64,000 bases of DNA, taken from the NCBI GenBank assembly GCA_016707075.1, contig JADJII010000013.1, positions 62,001 to 126,000 on the forward strand, read 5' to 3'. The notes below the pieces were generated by a model, which was given only the letters and a program-made list of their open reading frames with translations, had not been told where the DNA came from and did not search any database. Within the stretch, counting starts at the first letter, position 1. Each line of letters begins with the position of its first letter. Shown here in pieces: positions 27,177 to 34,998 of the stretch. The stretch is from Egaibacter danicus. Its GTDB lineage: Bacteria; Pseudomonadota; Gammaproteobacteria; Burkholderiales; Burkholderiaceae_C. The position numbers were made by a program, and so were the translations under genes.

Positions 27177-27251
27177 CGTTGGAAAGAGTCGATTGGGTTG
27201 GCTGGTGCACCGGCTTCTAGCCACGAACCGCCGCCTCGATCACGGCGACGT

Positions 27252-27701
27252 CTATTTTTTCATCGTCATCATGGCGTCGAACGCCCGCTTGGCGGCGGCG
27301 GAGTCGGAGCCGGTATACGCCTTGGTCAACGCGATGGGCGTGATTTGCCAGGAGATGCCCCACTTGTCTTTGCACCAACCGCACTCGCTCTCCTGGCCGC
27401 CGTTGCCGACGATCGCGTGCCAATACCGATCGGTCTCGGCCTGATCCTCCGTAGCAATCTGGAAGGAGAACGCTTCACTGTGCTTGAACGCAGGCCCACC
27501 GTTCAGCCCCAGGCAGGGAATACCCATCACGGTGAACTCGACGGTCAATACGTCCCCCTGCTTGCCCGAAGGAAAGTCGCCCGGTGCGCGATGCACCGCA
27601 CCGACGAACGAATCGGGAAAGGTCCTGGCGTAGAACAGCGCCGCTTCCTCGGCATCGCGTTCGTACCAAATGCAAATCGTGTTCTTGGCGATCTTTGTCA
27701 T
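27252..27701 (-). CDS. VOC-superfamily (PhnB-like) protein
   Basis: A 149-residue glyoxalase/bleomycin-resistance fold protein: MTKIAKNTICIWYERDAEEA, VLTVEFTVMGIPCLGLNGG, SFQIATEDQ and GWCKDKWGISWQITP. This layout is the PhnB-like group once mis-named 3-demethylubiquinone methyltransferase. Function in the cell is not known. It shares orientation with the DHFR-like gene 24 bases upstream, and both are typical accessory cargo of gene cassettes. Confidence 0.88.
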   Translation of the reverse strand: MTKIAKNTICIWYERDAEEAALFYARTFPDSFVGAVHRAPGDFPSGKQGDVLTVEFTVMGIPCLGLNGGPAFKHSEAFSFQIATEDQAETDRYWHAIVGNGGQESECGWCKDKWGISWQITPIALTKAYTGSDSAAAKRAFDAMMTMKK

Positions 27702-27725
27702 GCGGGTTCTCCATCGTCATGAGAG

Positions 27726-28394
27726 TCAGGCGCCATTGTGCCCGTGGCGCCGCAGGACAACATGGGTGGCTTTCTCCGACGCCACGAACTGAACGCACTC
27801 AAATCCCAGAGCGCGCAAGTCAACCCCCTCGAACAGTCGCTCTCCAGAGCCCAGCAGCACCGGCGAGATGGCAACGTGCAGCTCATCGATCAGGCCCGCA
27901 CGAAGATATTGCTGGATCGTGTTAGCTCCGCCGCCAATGCGCACATCCATGCCGTTGGCAGCAATGCGCGCCCGGTCAAGCGCCTCGTGAATACCGCCCG
28001 TGACGAAGTGGAACGTCGTTCCACCTTCCATCTGGATGGGCTCTCGCGCGTGATGCGTCAGGATGAAAGTTGGAACGTGATAGGGTGGGTTGTCCCCCCA
28101 CCAGCCTTTCCAGTTCATGTCGGGCCAGGGCCCACGATCGGGACTGAACATGTTTCTGCCGAGAATCCAGGCGCCAACATTCTGAAAGCCCCGCGCAGCA
28201 AAGTCGTCATCGATCCCCGTTGTGCCGCCGTCGGCGCCAAACAGGTTCTTTTGGAGCGTGCGGGTCGGGAACAACCACTGGTGCAAATCTGTCCCGCCGA
28301 CGCCGAGCGGATTCGCAAGGTCCTGATTCGGACCCGCTCCGTATCCATCAAGCGAGATGGTAAAACCTTCAACCCGGACGCGTGTCATGTTCAT
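27726..28394 (-). CDS. Dihydrofolate reductase-family (RibD C-terminal-like) protein
   Basis: A 222-residue protein of the DHFR/RibD reductase fold: VEGFTISLDGYGAGPNQDL, VGAWILGRNMFSPDRGPW, TFILTHHAREPI and VRIGGGANTIQQYLRAGLIDE (shown in part). It probably reduces a pteridine- or flavin-like compound with NAD(P)H, but the substrate is unknown. It has a good ribosome site (AGGAAAGGA) before ATG at 28394 and follows the antitoxin gene by eight bases, so it may be co-transcribed with it. Confidence 0.87.
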   Translation of the reverse strand: MNMTRVRVEGFTISLDGYGAGPNQDLANPLGVGGTDLHQWLFPTRTLQKNLFGADGGTTGIDDDFAARGFQNVGAWILGRNMFSPDRGPWPDMNWKGWWGDNPPYHVPTFILTHHAREPIQMEGGTTFHFVTGGIHEALDRARIAANGMDVRIGGGANTIQQYLRAGLIDELHVAISPVLLGSGERLFEGVDLRALGFECVQFVASEKATHVVLRRHGHNGA

Positions 28395-28402
28395 TCCTTT
28401 CC

Positions 28403-28732
28403 TCAAGCAACCTGTGCATTAAACCGAACGCCCAACGCCTTTGCCACCTTCAAAACAGTTGCGAAAGTCGGGTTTCCATTCTCACCGAGGGCTTTGTACA
28501 GGCTCTCCCGACTCAAACCCGCGTCGCGAGCCACCTGAGTCATGCCCTTGGCACGCGCAATGTCGCCTAGCGCGCGGGCGATTCCCGTTGCGTCCTCGGG
28601 TGCTTCCTCCAGCCATGAGTCCAGATAGGCGGCCATTTCCTCTGGCGTTCTGAGTTGTTCAGATACGTCATACGCCACGGTGCTCGTCACTTTTGTCCGT
28701 GACGCTACTGCTTTAGACATTGTTTTGGTCAT
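28403..28732 (-). CDS. HigA-type antitoxin of a RelE/HigB-like addiction module
   Basis: A 109-residue antitoxin. It carries the conserved C-terminal XRE-like helix-turn-helix of this family (GDIARAKGMTQVARDAGLSRESLYKALGENGNPTF, here split as motif landmarks) and an N-terminal EEMAAYLDSWLEEAPED. It is complete. The start overlaps the stop of a truncated toxin gene by four bases, so it now looks like an orphan antitoxin. Its 3' end is duplicated at 26951. Confidence 0.85.
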   Translation of the reverse strand: MTKTMSKAVASRTKVTSTVAYDVSEQLRTPEEMAAYLDSWLEEAPEDATGIARALGDIARAKGMTQVARDAGLSRESLYKALGENGNPTFATVLKVAKALGVRFNAQVA

Positions 28733-28893
28733 AAGTCGATCTTCAACTCGCAGACGCCATCGGTAAGCGCCCTGCGCTGCCCAGGATTTCCGTGAACGAG
28801 CCGATCAACTCTAACCAAAATGCGTGCACGACCCGCTCGGTCATTGAGCGAATTAATCCAATCCAGATAACCCTTGGTCGTTTCCACGCGCAT
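28729..28893 (-). pseudogene. Truncated RelE/HigB-type toxin
   Basis: An ATG at 28893 opens 54 residues (MRVETTKGYLDWINSLND, RAGRARILVRVDRL, GVCELKIDL) that match the N-terminal half of addiction-module killer proteins of the RelE/HigB group. The expected continuation (GPGYRVYY and the catalytic C-terminus) is absent; the frame stops at a TGA overlapping the antitoxin ATG. About 45 codons seem deleted, with the overlap recreated at the junction. A short inverted repeat TTGTA...TACAA around 28903-28921 may be its operator. Confidence 0.7.
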
Positions 28894-28910
28894 CGGCAAA
28901 TTGTATCCTA

Positions 28911-29100
28911 TGGGCTACAAAATACGCAAGACCGAATAGTTATGTCTTGGGCAAGGTGGCGGCGCAGGCCGGTATCAGCCGGAAGGCGCTTTACCGCTAG
29001 CCGTCCCCCAAAGGCAACCCGACTTTGAAGACACTGCTGGCGGTTTTGAAGACAGTCGGGATGCGGCTATCGGTTGAGCCGGAACATCACGCACACGCGC
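28911..29100 (+). pseudogene. Decayed toxin-antitoxin remnant, copy B
   Basis: It is about 85-90 percent identical by eye to copy A over the antitoxin part (AAQAGISRKALYR then a TAG stop where copy A has a leucine codon). The toxin start TGGGCTACAAAATACGCAAG is retained, then ACCGAATAG ends it at once. The deletion between toxin start and antitoxin end differs from copy A, so both decayed separately after duplication. It is not translatable as one frame. Confidence 0.65.
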
Positions 29101-29188
29101 GGCGTTGGAAAGAATCGGTTTGGTTGGGGCCAGCGGGCCGTGAGTCCGCTTTGGGGTAACGAAGCCACCCAACACGCCTGTGGAGGTG

Positions 29189-29294
29189 GGTTGACTGGGA
29201 TTGGGGAATACCTTTCGCTCAATGATTTGCTATTGATATAGGAGCTACTCGCGAATATCTGACGGGAGCTAACGACACATCTCATTGTCAAAAG
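29189..29294 (+). repeat. Extended ~100-bp repeat, right-most island copy
   Basis: It has the same extension (TTGACTGGGATTGGGGAATA, CCTTTCGCTCAATGATTTGC) and core (CTATTGATATAGGAGCTACT at 29230, GCGAATATCTGACGGGAGCT). It ends over the last codons of the next minus-strand gene. Confidence 0.8.
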
Positions 29295-30097
29295 AAGTCA
29301 CTTTTTATTGAATAGTCCGCTGGAGACACGGGGTCCGGCATCGCGTCGCGGCGGTACCTGCTCAAGGCCGTCTGGTTGAGCACTTCGCGCGCGATCTCGA
29401 GCGAAGTATCAAAATCAAACGGGCCGCCCGCCAACGGCATCTTGATGCCATGAACTCGCTCGAAGACCTTCTTGTAGCTATCAAAGTAATCACGGCCCGC
29501 CGTGGTGTTAACCGTTTCCTCTATGACCAATTCGCACAACCCCAAGCAACTGTTTGCGATATGGGTGCCCATCACTGACGGGTTGCCCCTTGATGAGTTG
29601 AGCAGCACGTCTAGGAATTCTTTCTGAGATTTGACCGCAGCAATGATTGGATCATGCTGCATAAGCAACTTCGTTCTGGCCAGGTCCGCTGTCTTGACCG
29701 GATCTGTCATGGAGCGGAATCGCAGCATTGTTTCTACGAAGATATCTACCTTCTCCTGATCTACGGCAGCCATCTTTCGGCGGAGTGAGGCATCAACGGC
29801 CGTCTGTACGGAGTGCTGCGGGCGCGGTACCGGAGTTTGGCTTGTCGGAGAGCGGCTCGTCATCCGATCTAACACACCACGAATGCTGTCAGGAAGTACC
29901 TTTTGTCGCCGCTTGCGTTCTTTACGGTCAAACAGCGCGCCGAGCCCGAGAAGAACTGCCGCAATACCCACGGCCGCTAAGAGCGCGCCGGTGGGCGAAA
30001 AGACGCGCTCATGATCGGACCATTCGGCCCCCACGAAGCCGCCAATAATCCCGCACACGGCAAGGACCAGGAAGAAGAGCAAGACGTCGCGGTTCAT
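29288..30097 (-). CDS. Unrecognised membrane-anchored protein
   Basis: A 269-residue protein with two N-terminal transmembrane helices (DVLLFFLVLAVCGIIGGFVG and GALLAAVGIAAVLLGLGALF) joined by a short loop, then a basic stretch (DRKERKRRQK) and a roughly 190-residue helical cytoplasmic domain (IFVETMLRFRSMTDPVK, LLMQHDPIIAAVKSQKEF, ELVIEETVNTTAGRDYF). I recognise no family. Start is placed at ATG 30097; the frame also opens at a TTG 15 bases earlier. Codon use is less GC-biased than in core genes. Its terminal codons abut a repeat. Confidence 0.65.
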   Translation of the reverse strand: MNRDVLLFFLVLAVCGIIGGFVGAEWSDHERVFSPTGALLAAVGIAAVLLGLGALFDRKERKRRQKVLPDSIRGVLDRMTSRSPTSQTPVPRPQHSVQTAVDASLRRKMAAVDQEKVDIFVETMLRFRSMTDPVKTADLARTKLLMQHDPIIAAVKSQKEFLDVLLNSSRGNPSVMGTHIANSCLGLCELVIEETVNTTAGRDYFDSYKKVFERVHGIKMPLAGGPFDFDTSLEIAREVLNQTALSRYRRDAMPDPVSPADYSIKSDFF

Positions 30098-30211
30098 GGG
30101 CTGCCGATTCAAGTCGGAGGGTAGTGATGCTTGGATGTTATGCGGGATTGCCGTAGCATGGCCAGCTTGCCGGTGTGGCGTCCCACTTGACTGATGGGAT
30201 GGACTCCCCTG

Positions 30212-30895
30212 TTAGACGTTTATGCGTCGGTTCATTTGCCGGCGTGTTCGGCGAAACAAGAGTGCGATGGCGGGAGGCACCAGCATGAAAATCGTTGGGG
30301 GCTCATCGATTCGGTACGGCTCGATGCTCTCTAGGCGCAAGTAAGCAGAGAATGCCGAACGCCTCCCATCCATGGCTCGGTATGTCTCACCCCCGCCAAA
30401 TAACTCGCCGACATTCCAATTTTCAAACAAAACTTCGACGTCGCTGAAGCTGCTTACGCCTATTCCTATGTTGTAGGAGTCGCCAAAGATGGGGGTTCCA
30501 ACTAGTCCACCAAACTCAACGCCGATATTGCCAGCTAGGAGACCTAAGGAATTTAGGCTTTGTCCCCGCTCTCCGGCCCCAAAAAAGCCCTGGGATGGAT
30601 CCGAAACCAAGTATGGTCGGGAAACTAGGGTCGCATAGAACCGACGATCACCGACGGCACCTCCATACTCAAATACTGCTCCCGTCCAATCTGTCGTAAT
30701 AGAAGGCCTATCTGTATCGACTACAAACTGGTAGCTAACCTGACCAGTTGGCGCCAATCCCGCCGCTGCGACCAATCCGAGGTCATCTACAAGGACTCCG
30801 GAATTCCCGGAGAACGTATAGAGCATGGGCGCTGCGAAGGCAGTGCTGCAGACTAGAGTTATCGCAAGAACCACAGGTACCAACAATGAATGCAT
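30212..30895 (-). CDS. Secreted protein with an atypical PEP-CTERM-like sorting tail
   Basis: A 227-residue protein with a signal peptide (HSLLVPVVLAITLVCSTAFA) and a glycine-rich, beta-type body (PMLYTFSGNSG, GQVSYQFVVDTDRPS). The C-terminus reads DEPPTIFMLVPPAIALLF followed by RRTRRQMNRR: a short proline motif, a hydrophobic helix and an arginine cluster, the layout of exosortase (PEP-CTERM) substrates, but with EPPT where PEPST or PEPT is usual. No exosortase is in the window. AGC codon use and GC are ordinary for an accessory gene. Confidence 0.7.
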   Translation of the reverse strand: MHSLLVPVVLAITLVCSTAFAAPMLYTFSGNSGVLVDDLGLVAAAGLAPTGQVSYQFVVDTDRPSITTDWTGAVFEYGGAVGDRRFYATLVSRPYLVSDPSQGFFGAGERGQSLNSLGLLAGNIGVEFGGLVGTPIFGDSYNIGIGVSSFSDVEVLFENWNVGELFGGGETYRAMDGRRSAFSAYLRLESIEPYRIDEPPTIFMLVPPAIALLFRRTRRQMNRRINV

Positions 30896-31192
30896 GGGTT
30901 TTCCTTATCTACCAGCGCCGCCCGCGAATTCTGCGGGGCTTAACTTAATGTACACCGCAAAATCTGCGGATTAATCTGGGCGGTGCGTATCAAACTGGAT
31001 ATGGAATCCTCCTGAAACCGGCTTTTCTATTGAGTTACGGTTCAATAGACTGTATGAATAGTCATTGATAAATCAATTTACCAAACCCCGCACCTGTTTT
31101 CACGGGTTACCGACCGAGCCAATCGGCAGCAGACCGACTTTTCGCACTATAGCCGCAGACTCTCCAATACCTCTTTCAAATGCGAACGCTAC

Positions 31193-31255
31193 ACATTCAA
31201 TAGCTACTCATGCACATACCACAAGGGCTAAGGGCCAATTTGTCACCCTAAAAAG
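31193..31255 (+). repeat. Interspersed ~65-bp repeat, intergenic copy
   Basis: CATTCAATAGCTACTCATGC, ACATACCACAAGGGCTAAGG and GCCAATTTGTCACCCTAAAA match the family. It lies in the otherwise empty 30896-31266 stretch, in which I see no gene or RNA. Confidence 0.7.
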
Positions 31256-31266
31256 CCTCCAAAAAC

Positions 31267-31748
31267 TCATTTCCGGTTCATGCTGGCCTGGTGCTCGGCC
31301 TCTTCCTTGGGCCAGGTGGATTTGATGTAGGCCAGCACTGCAAAAACCTCGTCGTCAGTCAGCACGCCGGAATACTTGGGCATGTCGGTCTGGTAGCCGG
31401 GGCCGGTGTATTTTTCGAACCCGTTTTTGGTGATGTTGATGAGGGTGTCGTCGTCGTGGTGCCAGGTGTGGCCGCTGGCGTCATGCGGGGGCGCGGGCAG
31501 CTTTTGTCGGCCTTGCGCACTTGCCAGTCGCTCTGCCCCTGCAGGTTGGCGCCGTGGCAGGCGGCGCATTGGGCGGCGTAAACCGTTTTGCCCAGCGCAA
31601 CCTGTTTGGCGTCTGCCGGGTTGGCTTTTGGCGTGGGCGAGCAGGCTGACAGCCCGGCCAGCAGCAACGCCATGACGGCAGCGACAACAACGATCACGGC
31701 GCGTGTGGCGAGGGGTGTGCCCGGAAAAGCTCTTGTTGTTGTCGTCAT
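31267..31748 (-). CDS. Lipoprotein c-type cytochrome, frameshifted
   Basis: Two frames together give a mono-heme cytochrome c of about 159 residues. The N-terminal part has a lipoprotein signal (LLLAGLSAC, cysteine 36) and the heme motif CAACH (YAAQCAACHGANLQG). The C-terminal part (HDASGHTWHHDDDTLINI, YQTDMPKYSGVLTDDE, VLAYIKSTWP) supplies the distal methionine. The join is at AAAA on the minus strand (31502-31505), where five A are expected (GAC AAA AAG CTG). Loss of one A breaks the gene unless it is a sequence error. It would carry electrons at the membrane surface. Confidence 0.8.
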
Positions 31749-31860
31749 ACGGTCATCTTACTTCTGCAGGCGATGACCGGGCTGTGCAAAGATGTAAGAG
31801 ACGGATGTAAGGAATAGACCGGCGCGGCTGACCAACCAGCGCATCATCCGGAGATTCACC

Positions 31861-32641
31861 ATGTCCAGGCCCACCATCCCGGCTACTATTAAATTCATAG
31901 CTGCCTGCGCATATCTAACGGGGGCTACGGCCTCTTTTGGCATGCAAAATACGTGTTCTTTGCAGTCCGGCGTTACCACGGGCGCCACGGTTACCCCGGT
32001 AATCGAGCTGTACACGTCTGAGGGTTGCAGCTCCTGCCCGCCCGCCGACAAATGGCTGTCCACGCTCAAGGACAAGGCGGCGGCTGGGGGCGCGGTGGTG
32101 CAGGCGTTTCACGTCGGGTATTGGGACTACATCGGCTGGGTGGACCGCTTCGCCACGCCAGCGCACACCGCCCGGCAAAGGCAGATTGCACAGTGGAACC
32201 GTCAAAACGGCATTTACACGCCGCAGGCCGTGCTGGGCGGCAAAGACTGGCGCGACTGGCATGGCAGCGGCGCCAACCTGCCCGCCAGCACGGCCCCCGC
32301 CCAGGCCCGGATTGCGCTCAAGCAACTGGGCGCCGACCAGTTTGAAGCCACCGTGACGCCCGCCCCCGGCGCACCGGCCAGCTGGAGCGCCTACTGGACC
32401 ATCACCGAGCACGGCCAGCTCGCGCGTGAAAGCGGGCGAAAACTCGGGCGAATTCCTGCAGCACGACTTTGTGGTGCGCCAGTTCACCCCCGCGGGCGAT
32501 TAGGAGACCGACGCCAGCACGCCGCAAAAGCTGACCTTCCGCAGCATCGCACCCACCCCCGGCCACGCCCGGCAGGTGAATCTGGTGGTGTTTGACCCGA
32601 AAACGGGCAAGACCTTGCAGGCGGTGTCGGGGGCCTGCTGA
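31861..32641 (+). pseudogene. DUF1223 protein gene, inactivated by a frameshift and a nonsense codon
   Basis: The intact part has the DUF1223 hallmark VIELYTSEGCSSCPPADKWL near residue 45, a thioredoxin-like CxxC. At about 32427 (GCTCGCGCGTGAAAGC) the frame shifts by one base; the correct frame then reads VKAGENSGEFLQHDFVVRQF, but meets TAG at 32503-32505 where a TGG is likely (AGD-stop-ETD). The tail (QVNLVVFDPKTGKTLQAVSG) ends at 32641. Two independent lesions make a sequence error unlikely. The first 30 residues are encoded by an interspersed repeat and serve as its signal-peptide region. Confidence 0.8.
31885..31950 (+). repeat. Interspersed ~65-bp repeat forming the N-terminal codons of DUF1223
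   Basis: ACTATTAAATTCATAGCTGC, CTGCGCATATCTAACGGGGG and CTACGGCCTCTTTTGG match the family. In frame it reads ATIKFIAACAYLTGATASFG, a hydrophobic segment, in the same phase as the ygfZ copy. Confidence 0.75.
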
Positions 32642-32901
32642 GGTCACGTCAGCCCAAGTTGTAAGCGCCTGTATCCTGGCGTTCACAATATTACTCATGA
32701 AAATGGGTTCCAGCCCTTTCCCACATTTATTCAACAGCTATAAATATTGTAGCGTTTATGGGTAATAAACACACCCTTTGCCTCCTGCAATAGGGGTACG
32801 ACAGGAATAGCCAGAGCACCTAAAGTCCAGCCCATTCAAGCCTCGCCAGGTGCTTGATCTGCACTAGTCAGCTCGCTAGTACTCAATGCAAAGGTGAAAA
32901 A

Positions 32902-34343
32902 ATGGACTCTATTCTTTATTGGAACGGCGTTGCGCTGGAAGCCAATCGACGCGACTTCAGCAACGTGCCCGGCACCGAGAAACCAGCCCCGGAGCAGGGC
33001 GGCCCCACACTCAGTTCACGGGCCCTCGCCATCGTGCATCTGGCCATGTACGACGCGCATGCTGGCGTGGTGAACATCGCGGCGCTGCCGCGCTATCTGG
33101 CTACCCCACCCAACCCCGCTGCGGGGGCCAGTGCAGCGGCTGCAGTGGCGGCGGCTGCGCACGACTGCCTTAGCGCTTTGTTTCCACGTCAGCAGTCGCA
33201 TTTTGATGTGGCCTTGCAGGCGGCTGGGTTGACCGGGGCGGGTGTGACGGAAGGATTCAAGTTTGGCCAGCTGATCGCAAAAGCCATGCTCAACGACCGT
33301 AACAGCGATGCGCCGGCCCACGCCAACGGCTACTTTGCCTCCAACGCACCCATGCACCACCGCCCCGACCCGGCCAACGCCGCCCAAGGGTTTCATGCGC
33401 CGTTCTATGGTGCGGGCTCCAAATGCTTTGGCGTAACCGCACGCCATGCTCTGGATGTGCCACCAGCCCTTGGCAGCGCGGAGTACGACAAAGCCCTCAA
33501 GCAGGTGCGCGGCAAGGGTATTGCGCCGCAATTAATGGGCACCTTGCCTACCACTTACACCAAGCGCACGGTAGACGAAACCCTGGTCGGTGTGTATTGG
33601 GCTTATGACGGCCCACGCGAGCTGGGCACACCGCCGCGCATGTACAACCAGATCGTGCGCGAAATTGCCATGAAAAAAGGCAATAGCGTGGACGACAACG
33701 CGCGCCTGTTTGCGCTTGTCAACACCGCCATGGGCGACGCAGGCATCCTGGCGTGGGACCAAAAATACATTCATGACGTGTGGCGGCCCGTGCTGGGCGT
33801 GCGAGAGCATGACGGCTCCATGGGTCTGACGGCACCCACCCCACCCACAATATCGACAACGACTGCGATCCCGCCTGGCTGCCCCTGGGTGCGCCCGCCA
33901 GCAACAGTGCGGATACCAATTTCACACCACCATTTCCCGCCTACCCGTCGGGCCATGCCACCTTTGGCGCGGCGGCCTTTCACACCGTGCGCCTGTTTTA
34001 CGGCGTGGCAGCGGGCAACCGGGCGCCAGACACGGTGTTCACCGGGCCATTCGTGTCTGACGAACACAACGGCATTACCCGTGACAACGAGGGCGTAGTG
34101 CGCCCATGCCACGCACGTGCCTTCCCGCGCGGACTGTGGCAAATGATTGAGGAAAACGGCTTCTCACGTGTGTGGCTGGGTGTGCACTGGTCGTTTGATG
34201 CCTTTGCGCTGGATGGCGCCGGCAAGCCCGACCTTACTCGCAACATCGGCGGTGTGCCACTGGGCCTGAAGATTGCGGAAGACATCTTTGCGGCAGGCGG
34301 TGGCAAGGCGCCAAAGAAATCCGTCGTGGGCCCAAGACCCTAG
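32902..34343 (+). CDS. Vanadium-dependent haloperoxidase/PAP2-type protein, frameshifted
   Basis: Two frames make one protein of about 480 residues. The first (from MDSILYWNGVALEANRRDF, ribosome site AAAGG) contains the N-terminal helical half (LAMYDAHAGVVNIAAL, YDGPRELGTPPRMYNQIV, WDQKYIHDVWRPVLG). The second supplies the active site: AYPSGHATFGAAAFHTVRLF and GVHWSFDAFA, the PSGH and GVHWxxD motifs that bind vanadate or phosphate. The join is near 33826 (GGTCTGACGGC), where one base is missing. It resembles vanadium chloro/bromoperoxidases more than lipid phosphatases. No signal peptide is seen. Broken, unless it is a sequence error. Confidence 0.8.
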
Positions 34344-34383
34344 CCGCGCAGGGGCATCGGCCCCAGCGGGTATAAACGCGCCC

Positions 34384-34863
34384 ATGCACTGGTTGAAGGC
34401 GCTGCTGCGCGCCGTCCTTTTCGTCCCCATCACGCTGATCCTGCTGTTTGAGGAGTGGGGCTGGGAGCCGCTCTCGCGCCTGTTTGCCCGCCTGGCCCGT
34501 TTGCGGCTGTGGGCATGGACCGAGGGCAAAATATCCCGATTGCCCCCTTGGGCGGCGGTACTGGCTTTCGGCGTGCCCGCGCTGGCACTGTTACCGGTCA
34601 AGCTGCTGGCGCTGTATCTGTTTGGCAAGGGCCAGGCTACGCTGGGGCTGATCCTGCTGGTGGCGGCCAAGCTGCTGGGCACTGCCATATTGGCGAGACT
34701 ATTCCAGTTGACCCAGCCCGCACTGATGCAGTTGCCGTGGTTTGCCCGCTGGTATCCGCGCTGGAAAGCCTGGAAGGACGGCTGGCTGGAACGCGTGCGG
34801 CAGTCTGCCACCTGGCGGGTAGCCCGGCGATGGAAGGCAGCCTTACGAGGCTGGATCAGGTAG
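34384..34863 (+). CDS. Conserved hypothetical membrane protein
   Basis: A 159-residue protein with three transmembrane helices (LLRAVLFVPITLILLF, AAVLAFGVPALALLPVKLLA, GLILLVAAKLLGTAILARLF) and a basic, tryptophan-rich tail (WFARWYPRWKAWKDGW). ATG at 34384 gives the first helix; an upstream open frame to 34273 is inside the haloperoxidase gene. Family known to me only as a conserved proteobacterial membrane protein of unknown role. It lies 40 bases after the haloperoxidase. Confidence 0.7.
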   Translation: MHWLKALLRAVLFVPITLILLFEEWGWEPLSRLFARLARLRLWAWTEGKISRLPPWAAVLAFGVPALALLPVKLLALYLFGKGQATLGLILLVAAKLLGTAILARLFQLTQPALMQLPWFARWYPRWKAWKDGWLERVRQSATWRVARRWKAALRGWIR

Positions 34864-34998
34864 TTCCCAAGTCCGGCCTGGGGCCCCCAACACGCGGGGT
34901 GGGCTGCGCCCAATTAGTTGATTGTTTCGGGTTGCTCCAGCGACGCACCAACCGGACAATGGACGCACCTCCCATCAGCCCTTTTTCGAGTCGCAAGC

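Noticed and set aside
30211..30219. GTTAGAC resembling the end of an integron attC site next to the accessory island
   Set aside because: No partner RYYYAAC site lies 60-130 bases away and no integrase is visible; the island repeats do not have attC structure.
32733..32765. AGCTATAAATATTGTAGCGT resembling a repeat fragment
   Set aside because: Match is too short and the second half of the family pattern is missing.
34918..34998. Upstream extension of the DmdA-like gene to 34918
   Set aside because: The added residues look unlike protein of this family, and GTG/ATG choices further in fit better.
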